Of a DNA stretch of 64,000 bases, positions 57,480-64,000 are shown piece by piece; position 1 is the first letter of the stretch; each line of letters starts with the position of its first letter. This DNA is from Saccharomonospora sp. CUA-673 (GTDB lineage Bacteria; Actinomycetota; Actinomycetes; Mycobacteriales; Pseudonocardiaceae), in NCBI RefSeq assembly GCF_001942305.1, contig NZ_MKKE01000008.1, forward strand, positions 45,981 through 109,980, given 5' to 3'. The position numbers and the translations under genes were made by a program. Under the pieces are notes generated by a model. That model was not told where the DNA came from. It searched no databases and saw nothing but the letters and a program-made list of their open reading frames with translations.

Positions 57480-58043
57480 TCAGCGGGCGGTCTCGTAGCG
57501 GTTCAGCGCCACGCCGTCGGGGAAGGTCCGCGTCTCGACCAGGCGCAGGGCGATGTGGCTGTCCAGGGCGGTGAAGAACGGCGTGCCGCCGCCCACCAGC
57601 ACCGGATGGGTGACGACGACGTACTCGTCGATCAGCCCGGCCCGCATGGCGGCCGCCGCGAGGGTGGCGCCGCCGACGTCCATCGGCCCGCCGTCGCCTG
57701 CCTTGAGCCGGGTGATCTCGGCGACCGCGTCGCCGGTGACCAGCCGGGCGTTCCAGCCGACCTGCTCGAGCGTCGACGAGAACACCACCTTCGGCATCTC
57801 CCGCCAGCGGCCGGAGAACTCGACCTCCGCCGGCGTGGCGTCGGGCAGCTGGTCGGCGGTCGGCCAGTGCGAGCTCATCGTCTCCCACAGCTTGCGCCCG
57901 TACAGGGCCAGTTCGGTCGCGGCGACGCGGTCGGACCACCACTGGAACAGCTCGTCGCTGGGCACGCTCCAGGTGAGGTCGCCGCCGGGTGCGGTCACGT
58001 AGCCGTCGAGGCTCGTGTTCATGCCGAATGTGAGTCTGCGCAC
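57480..58043 (-). CDS. Dihydrofolate reductase-like (RibD C-terminal domain) protein
   Basis: A 187-residue reductase-like protein. It starts RRLTFGMNTSLDGYVTAPGG and contains ALYGRKLWETMSSHW and DEYVVVTHPVLVGGGTPFF, typical of the RibD_C/DHFR-like family, which binds NADPH. The true substrate is not known. GTG at 58043 is chosen because the family starts there. It lies tail-to-tail with the PucR gene. Confidence 0.85.
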   Translation of the reverse strand: MRRLTFGMNTSLDGYVTAPGGDLTWSVPSDELFQWWSDRVAATELALYGRKLWETMSSHWPTADQLPDATPAEVEFSGRWREMPKVVFSSTLEQVGWNARLVTGDAVAEITRLKAGDGGPMDVGGATLAAAAMRAGLIDEYVVVTHPVLVGGGTPFFTALDSHIALRLVETRTFPDGVALNRYETAR

Positions 58044-58086
58044 AGCGGGAAGCGTGCTCGGTGTCCGCCGGGTTGTCCAGCCCCGC

Positions 58087-58755
58087 TCACGCGCGCTCGG
58101 CGAGCTCCTCGAAGAAGGCACACACCTCGTCGGCGGCGCGGTCGGGGTCGCGATCGGCGATGGCCTCGAGCAGACCGCGGTGCCCCGTGTGCGCGGGTCT
58201 CGGCACGTCGAGCTGGGTGGTCGCGGCGACGCTGGCGACGATCACCTCGGTCAGCCCGCGGTAGAGCTCGGTGAGCACGGAGTTGTGCGCGGCGTCGATC
58301 GTGGCCTGGTGGAACGCCGCGTCGTGGCGGACGTACTCGTCGACGTTCCCCTCGCTCCACGCGTGGTCGCGGGTGTCGAGCAGGTCGCGCATGCGGGTCA
58401 GGTCGTCGTCGGTGCGCGCGTCGGCGGCGAGGCGGGCACCCTCGACCTCGAGGGGTTTGCGCACCTGCAGCACCTCGCGCAGTTCGGTGCCGGCGAGGCG
58501 TCGGATGGCGCCGGAGACCTCGCTGGTCGCGCGCACGTAGGTGCCGTCGCCCTGGCGTACCTCGAGCAGTCCGCTGTGGGCCAGCGCCCGGACCGCCTCG
58601 CGCACGGTGTTGCGTCCGACGCCGAGGTCGGCCACGAGCGTCGGCTCGGTCGGGATGCGCTCGCCCAGGGGCCATTCGCCGCTGCGGATGGCCTCGCGCA
58701 GCTGCTCGATGACCTGGTCGACCAGCCCCGTGCGCTGGGTGGTGGACAAGGGCAC
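58087..58755 (-). CDS. GntR/FadR family transcriptional regulator
   Basis: A 222-residue regulator with a winged helix-turn-helix (RIPTEPTLVADLGVGRNTVR, EAVRALAHSGLLEVRQGDGT) and a helical FCD ligand domain (RHDAAFHQATIDAAHNSVLT). GTG at 58755 has AGGAGG eight bases upstream, so it is preferred over GTG at 58764. It is divergent from the MFS gene next to it, the usual arrangement for a regulator and its target. Confidence 0.9.
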   Translation of the reverse strand: MPLSTTQRTGLVDQVIEQLREAIRSGEWPLGERIPTEPTLVADLGVGRNTVREAVRALAHSGLLEVRQGDGTYVRATSEVSGAIRRLAGTELREVLQVRKPLEVEGARLAADARTDDDLTRMRDLLDTRDHAWSEGNVDEYVRHDAAFHQATIDAAHNSVLTELYRGLTEVIVASVAATTQLDVPRPAHTGHRGLLEAIADRDPDRAADEVCAFFEELAERA

Positions 58756-58931
58756 GGGCGTCACCTCCTGTCGATGCGCGGCCCATTCTGCCCGGACTCC
58801 GTCGGATGTCGATCACCCGACTCGTAACGTCCTTTCGGCCGATCATCCTACCTTTGCTACCGTCGTGTCGTGGCACGCAACGCTTCCCCCGGCACGATCG
58901 ACACGCCGCCACCGCCGGTACGCACCGGCGC

Positions 58932-60107
58932 GTGGCCGTGGCCGGCGTGCTCGTGGCGGCGGTGGTCCTGGCCGCGATGAACCTGCGCCCGTCGGTGACG
59001 TCGGTCGGCGCGATCCTCGACGAGGCGCAGCGTGCGCTCGGCGCGAGCGACACGTGGGCCGGTGCGCTGACGACCATCCCGGGCTTGTGTTTCGCGCTCG
59101 CCGGGTTCGGCGCGCCGTGGGTGGCCCGCCGGATCGGCGTGTCGTCGGCCGTGGCGCTCGCGCTGGCGGTGTTGGCGGTCGGGCTCGCGGTGCGCGTGGT
59201 GGACGGGCCATGGGTGGTGCTCGCGGGCACGTTGGTCGCCAGCGCCGGTATCGCGTTGGCGAACGTGCTGATCCCGGTGGTCGTCAAGACGTCGTTCGCC
59301 GCGCGCGTGGGGCTGATGACCGGCGTCTACACCGCGGCGCTGCAGACCGGTGGCGCGCTCGGTTCGGCGGTGACGCCGCCGCTGAGCGAGGTCACGGGCG
59401 GCTGGCGCGGCGGTCTCGGCGGCTGGGCGGGCCTGGCGGTGCTCGCGCTCGTGCTGTGGTTCGCCGCGACGCGGCGCGGGGCCGTCCGCGGCGGCGCCGG
59501 TGCCGGCGGTTCGGGGGCGGCGGCGCAGGATCCGCCGCGGCGGTCGTTGCTGCGCAACCGGTTGGCGTGGGTGGTCACCGGGTTCTTCGGTACCCAGGCC
59601 TGTTTCGCCTACATCATGATGGGCTGGATGCCGCAGGTGCTCATCGACGCGGGCGTCGACCGGACGTCGGCGGGGTTGATGATGGGCCTGGTGTCGCTGC
59701 TCGGGCTGCCGGTGAGCCTGTTGGTGCCGCCGTTGGTGGCCGCGCACGGCGGGCTCGGGTTCTGGTCGGTCGGCCTGGGTGTGCTCGGCATCGGCGGGTT
59801 GACCGGGCTGACGGTGGCGCCTGCGGCGGCGCCGCTGTTGTGGTCCGTCCTCATCGGACTGGGGATGGCCGTGTTCTCCCTGGCCATCGTCTCGATCACG
59901 ATGCGCGCGCGGACGGCCACCGACACGGCGTCGCTGTCGGGCATGGCGCAGGGCATCGGCTACCTGCTGGGCGCGTTGGGCCCGTTCCTGTTCGGTTTCC
60001 TGCGCGACGTCACTGGGGACTGGACGGTGCCGATGACGATGGTCATCGGCGTCGTGGCCGCCCAGCTCGTGTTCGGTTGGTACGCCGGCAAACCCCGCTA
60101 CGTGTAA
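58932..60107 (+). CDS. MFS transporter, CynX/NimT family
   Basis: A permease of about 390 residues with some 12 membrane segments. The family pattern is visible in LAAMNLRPSVTSVGAILDEA and GGALGSAVTPPLSEVTGGWR. Relatives move cyanate, 2-nitroimidazole or other small molecules. The start is uncertain. GTG at 58932 is used; GTG at 58870 would fit a typical leader if one base were missing near 58931, and an ATG lies at 58806 but the sequence after it does not look coding. The divergent FadR-type gene may control it. Confidence 0.82.
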   Translation: MAVAGVLVAAVVLAAMNLRPSVTSVGAILDEAQRALGASDTWAGALTTIPGLCFALAGFGAPWVARRIGVSSAVALALAVLAVGLAVRVVDGPWVVLAGTLVASAGIALANVLIPVVVKTSFAARVGLMTGVYTAALQTGGALGSAVTPPLSEVTGGWRGGLGGWAGLAVLALVLWFAATRRGAVRGGAGAGGSGAAAQDPPRRSLLRNRLAWVVTGFFGTQACFAYIMMGWMPQVLIDAGVDRTSAGLMMGLVSLLGLPVSLLVPPLVAAHGGLGFWSVGLGVLGIGGLTGLTVAPAAAPLLWSVLIGLGMAVFSLAIVSITMRARTATDTASLSGMAQGIGYLLGALGPFLFGFLRDVTGDWTVPMTMVIGVVAAQLVFGWYAGKPRYV

Positions 60108-60123
60108 GGGGTCGAACCCCCGC

Positions 60124-61523
60124 TCAGTCGAGGGGCAGGTTGAGCAGGGCGTTCTCGATCAGTTCGGGCATGGCGGGGTGGATCCAGTACTGGCCGCGGG
60201 CCATGCTGCGGGCGTCGAGGCCGAAGCTCATGGCCTGGATGAGCGGCTGGATGAGGGTGGGGGCCTGCGGGCCGATGATGTGTGCGCCGAGGAGCTGTCC
60301 GGTGGACGGGTCGGCGAGGATCTTGGCGAAGTGGGACTCGTCCTCCATGGCCCAGCCGTAGGCGATGCCGGCGTAGTCCTGGGTCGCGGTGACGTGGGGG
60401 ATGCCCTGGGCGATGGCGTCGCGTTCGGTGAGGCCGACCGAGGCGATCTGCGGGGAGCCGAACACGGCGTGCGGGATGAACCGGTGGTCGGCGGTGGCGG
60501 GGCTGTCCTCGATGCCGAGGTCGTGGAGCAGGTTGTGCTGCACCACGCGGGCTTCGTGGTTGGCGACGTGTTTGAGTTCCTGGGGGGAGCTGATGTCGCC
60601 GAGGGCGTAAATGCCCGCGACGGTGGTGCGCTGGTGGTCGTCGACCTGGATGTGGCCGGTGGGGGTGACGGTGACGCCGGTGGCGGCGACGTCGAGCACG
60701 TCGGTGTTGGGGGTGCGGCCGGTGGCGACGAGCAGCAGGTCGCCGTCGACGGTTTCGGCGCCGTCGGGGCCGTCGAGGTCGAGGGCGATGCCGTTGTCGG
60801 TGCTGCGGACCCGGCGGGTGGTGCGGCCGAGGCGCACGTCGGTGCGGCGGGCGGCGAGTTCGGTGTAGCGGTGGCTGATGTCGTCGTCCTCGGCGCGCAG
60901 GAGGGCGCCGGAGCGGGCGACCACGGTGACGTCGACGCCGAACGAGGTGAAGATGTGGGCGAACTCGCTGGCGATGAATCCGCTGCCGAGGATGACGAGC
61001 CGGTGGGGCAGGTCGTCGATCCGCATGATCGTGTCGGAGGTGTGGTGCTCCACGTCGCGAGGCCGGGGACGTCGGGTGTGGTGGCGCGGCCGCCTGCGGC
61101 GATGACGAAGCGGTCGGCGGTGAGGGTTTCGGTGCCGGTGGGCAGGTCGACGGCGAGTTCTTTGTGGCCGGTGAAGCGGCCTGAGCCTTCGTAGACGGTG
61201 ACGCCCGCGTTGTCGTCGTGGGTCTTGCGGTATTCGCGTCCGCCGGCGGCGATGGGGTCGATGCGGCCGAAGATGCGGTCGCGGATGTCGCGCCAGCGCA
61301 CGCCGTCGAGGGTTTCGTCGACGCCCAGCCGGGACGCGTCGGCCGGGGTGGCGGCGAGGTCGGCGGGGTGGACGAACATCTTGGTGGGGATGCAGCCGAC
61401 GTTGAGGCAGGTGCCTCCGAACACGCCTTTCTCGACGATCGCGACCTTCCGGTCGGCGAAGCGGGGGTCGAGGATGGAGTTCCCGGACCCGGTCCCGATG
61501 ATGACGATGTCGTAGTGCGGCAC
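60124..61523 (-). CDS. mtr: Mycothione reductase, apparent frameshift
   Basis: A flavoprotein disulfide reductase of about 466 residues that reduces mycothiol disulfide, the actinobacterial counterpart of glutathione reductase. The N-terminus [20 protein letters not shown] and the redox-active pair in [13 protein letters not shown] identify it; the second half shows [17 protein letters not shown] (NADPH) and the C-terminal [13 protein letters not shown]. The two halves are in different frames; a lost base near 61056 would join PGLA and [12 protein letters not shown]. Confidence 0.93.
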
Positions 61524-61603
61524 GTCGGTACCCTCTCAGGCGGTGGTCTTGCCGTGTGGTTCAACTGCCGGCGGCGTTCGAGTGTTCCCGGGAGCTGTGT
61601 TCT

Positions 61604-62761
61604 ATGCCTCTGCGCGGTGGTGGCGAGCGGCGGGTGCCGGTGGTGGTGCTGGCCGGTTTCCTGGGGGCGGGCAAGACGACGTTGTTGAATCACCTGTTGG
61701 CCAACACGCGTGGGATGCGGATCGGTGTGGTGGTCAACGATTTCGGCCGGGTCAACGTGGATGCGTTGAGCGTGGCGGGGCAGGTCGATTCGATGGTGTC
61801 GTTGGAGAACGGCTGTTTGTGTTGTGTGGTCGACGCTGCCGGTCTCGACCGCATGTTGGGGACGTTGACCGATCCGTCGGCGGGGTTGGATCTGGTCGTT
61901 GTGGAGGCCAGTGGGTTGGCCGAGCCGGGCAGCATCGTGCGGTTGGTGTTGGCCAGTCAGGATCGGTATGTCGAGTACGGCGGGCTGGTCGAGTTGGTGG
62001 ACGGGGCCGAGTTCGGTGCGGTGCGGGAGCGGCATCCGGAGTTGGACGAGCAGTTGGCCATGGCCGATTTGGTGGTGGTGAACAAGGTCGATCGCGCGGC
62101 CGACGGGGTGGTGGAGTTGGTGCGCGAGCTGGCCGGGGCGACGCCGGTGGTGCCGGCCGAGTTCGGGCGGGTCGATCCGGAGTTGTTGTTCAACCGTGTG
62201 GTGCGTGAGGTCGACGATGGTGCGCGGCAGCTGAGTTTCGACGACCTGCGTTTCGGCGACGACCATGACCACGAGCACGACGGTGATGGGCAGGTCGATC
62301 ATTCGGCGCATGCGCATGCCGTGTACGACACGGTGACGGTGGAGCTGGGTGCGGTGCATCCGAGGCGGTTCGCCGCGTTTCTGGAGGCGCGCCCGGCTGG
62401 TCTGTACCGGATGAAGGGCACGGTGCGGTTCGGTGTGCCCGGGCATGACGAGGTGTACGAGTTGCACACGGTCGGTGCGTACGTGCGCGTCGAGTCGCGT
62501 GGCCGCGCGCGCGACGAGGGCACGAGCTTGGTGTTGATCGGCGCGGGCGTGGATGCGGCGGCGTTGCGCGCCGAGGTGGAGGCGTGCGCGACGGAGGTGG
62601 CGGGGGAGGCCGTGGAGCAGGACCTGCTGCCGATGTTCCGTTACCGCGTGGACCTGGAGTCCGGCGACGCGGACGACGTGGCGCCGCCCACGGGCTGCGT
62701 GGCGCACCCGGAGAGCGGGGACGTGCTCGCCGACCCGGACGAGTTCTACCCGGACCGTTAG
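61604..62761 (+). CDS. COG0523 (CobW-type) metal-chaperone GTPase
   Basis: A 385-residue G3E-family GTPase. The Walker A is GFLGAGKTTLLNHLL; the metal motif is GCLCCVVD (CxCC); VVNKVDRAA is the G4-like guanine motif. A His/Asp-rich loop (DHDHEHDGDG, then HSAHAHA) near residues 225-245 could bind zinc. The C-terminal CobW domain is complete. A GGGAG site eight bases upstream supports ATG at 61604. The target protein is unknown; zinc handling is the usual role. Confidence 0.88.
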   Translation: MPLRGGGERRVPVVVLAGFLGAGKTTLLNHLLANTRGMRIGVVVNDFGRVNVDALSVAGQVDSMVSLENGCLCCVVDAAGLDRMLGTLTDPSAGLDLVVVEASGLAEPGSIVRLVLASQDRYVEYGGLVELVDGAEFGAVRERHPELDEQLAMADLVVVNKVDRAADGVVELVRELAGATPVVPAEFGRVDPELLFNRVVREVDDGARQLSFDDLRFGDDHDHEHDGDGQVDHSAHAHAVYDTVTVELGAVHPRRFAAFLEARPAGLYRMKGTVRFGVPGHDEVYELHTVGAYVRVESRGRARDEGTSLVLIGAGVDAAALRAEVEACATEVAGEAVEQDLLPMFRYRVDLESGDADDVAPPTGCVAHPESGDVLADPDEFYPDR

Positions 62762-64000
62762 AACGGCGGCGGTTCGTCCGGGTCCGGTGGTCGGCCGGGG
62801 CGTGGCTGGCCGGTGGGTGGTTGTGTGGTCCGTGGCTGACCGGTTGGTGGTTCCGGTATCAGGACGGGTGTTCGCCGTCCGGTGTGGATCGTGCCGAGTG
62901 GTGTGGCGACTGTTGTGGTGCCGCTGTCCGGGTTGTGTGTGGTGGTCCAGCCGGGGGTGTTTTTCATGCGGTGGTGTCGGCGGCAGCGTGCGGTGAGGTT
63001 GGTCAGTGAGGTGGGGCCTTGGTCGCGGGCCCATTCCTTCTCGTGGTCGGCATCGCAGTGTCGTGCTGGTCGGTGGCACCAGGGGATGACGCATTCGCGA
63101 TCGCGGACGCGCATGGCTTCGCGGAGTGTGGCGGTGGGTCGGTAGCGGGACCGGCCGAGGTCGACGGGGTCGCCGGTGGCGGGGTCGCAGAGGACCTTGC
63201 GCCAGGTCGATGTGGGGTTGGTGGCGATTTCTCGGCCGATGACGCCGGGGATGGGTCCGTAGCCGTCGAGTTCGGCGCCGGTTTCGGAGATCGACAGGGC
63301 GGTGTCGACGGGCATGTGCACGTAGACCACCGCAGACACCTCGGGAGCCTTAGCGCCGGGATCGTTGCCGAGGAGCAAGTCGGCAACCACGTCGGCGCGC
63401 AGTTGGTCGTAGGTGCGCTTGTGCCCGTCCCGCTTACGTTGCCGGGCCAGGGAGTCGACGTGGGCGTAGCAGGCGGCGGCGACTTCGGATCGCATGGTGG
63501 TCACGAGTCGGGACTGGCAGTTTTCGCCGTGCTCCAACGTGACCTTGCGCCCCTCGTCGGCCTTGCGAGCCCGCTCCACCCGACCAGCGGGGTCGACCTT
63601 GTCGACCAGTCGACGTACCGCGCGAACCAGGTTGTGCGGCAACCACATCGTCTCGGCCGCCGAGGCGAGCTTGTCGGCCAACAACAAATCGACCTCGCGA
63701 GCCTGCGAGTCGGACAACACACCGGTCACATCAACAACCCGGGACACGGCGTAATACTCCACCTTCCCCTCGTCCATCAGTGACAGCAGCCGAGGCATCC
63801 GCGAAACAAGTGACACCGCGGTATGCACGCGCCCGAGCACGAACTCCCGCGAGGCCCGATACTCCGGCACCAACGACTCGGCAAACCAGGCCATCTCACC
63901 CTCGTCCGACGGCGCAGCGAGGCCAACAGGCTCATCTCCTCAGCATCCATCCGTGCCCGCCGCACCCGAAGCGACTGCACAGACTGAACAAGAGATCCAC
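62758..64000 (-). CDS. DUF222 and HNH endonuclease domain protein, cut at the right edge, apparent frameshift
   Basis: An actinobacterial DUF222-HNH protein, often found in many copies per genome. The N-terminal DUF222 part begins near MDAEEMSLLASL; the C-terminal HNH nuclease has CVIPWCHRPARHCDADHEKE, then NLTARCRRHHRMKN. The last 50 residues are a Pro/Thr-rich tail. A frame change near 63915 separates MDAEEMSLLASL from APSDEGEMAWFAESLVPEY. The frame is open to the window edge, so the true start may lie outside. It overlaps the COG0523 stop codon tail-to-tail. Confidence 0.85.

Noticed and set aside
60098..63094. 998-codon open frame on the minus strand crossing mtr and the COG0523 gene
   Set aside because: It runs through several real genes in the wrong frame and strand, and its translation is Arg/His/Pro-rich without domains.
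1..64000. tRNA or rRNA genes
   Set aside because: No cloverleaf-like or rRNA-like sequence was noticed in the gaps. A dedicated tRNA search was not possible here, so a missed gene cannot be fully excluded.

Overview
The window is a high-GC (roughly 70 percent) actinobacterial chromosome segment. Several gene types point to the family Pseudonocardiaceae or a close relative: a mycothione reductase, an EspG/PPE-like type VII secretion cassette, WhiG, DUF2469 and DUF2631 proteins, and a run of housekeeping genes in the order known from mycobacteria. The genus cannot be fixed from the sequence alone.

Layout. 1-2450: end of an amidohydrolase gene, a CPBP membrane protease and a TauE/SafE permease. 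2742-13108: conserved core, rpsP-khpA-rimM-trmD, rplS-lepB-rnhB-DUF2469, then yraN-comM-dprA-xerC-whiG. 13140-21238: an M23 peptidase, rpsB-tsf-pyrH-frr-cdsA, a glyoxalase-like protein, a methyltransferase and rlmN. 21258-43869: a 22-kb accessory block between rlmN and the dxr region. It holds an EspG/PPE-like/lipoprotein cassette, a STAND NTPase facing a two-gene unit that shares a short motif with it, a pair of divergent sigma-like genes with an excisionase-like gene, and a complete regulated benzoate/catechol gene set (catR-catB-catA against benA-benB-benC-benD-benK plus a LuxR-type regulator). 43882-53183: core again, DUF2631, dxr-rip1-ispG, an AraC/glyoxalase pair, GNAT, a penicillin-binding lipoprotein and map. 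53278-64000: a hydroxybutyrate-dehydrogenase/MHS-transporter/PucR unit, a RibD-like reductase, a FadR/MFS pair, mycothione reductase, a COG0523 GTPase and a DUF222-HNH protein that runs off the right edge.

How the parts work together. The core blocks serve translation, secretion, DNA uptake and recombination, isoprenoid synthesis and cell-wall synthesis. BenA/BenB/BenC oxidise benzoate to a cis-diol, BenD makes catechol, and CatA and CatB open and cyclise the ring; catC is not in the window. CatR probably acts at a palindrome in the catR-benA gap.

The most interesting part is 25.6-29.7 kb. A STAND-TPR protein carries an N-terminal motif that is repeated, with eight of 17 positions identical, at the C-terminus of a 113-residue protein encoded nearby. 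That small gene is translationally coupled to a glycosyltransferase-like gene interrupted by nearly ten copies of an 8-bp repeat, which could switch its reading frame.

Caution. At least 14 genes, including essential ones (cdsA, map), contain apparent single-base frameshifts, mostly one lost base in a short G or C run. These look like sequencing errors rather than decay, so the affected genes are annotated over their full corrected span.
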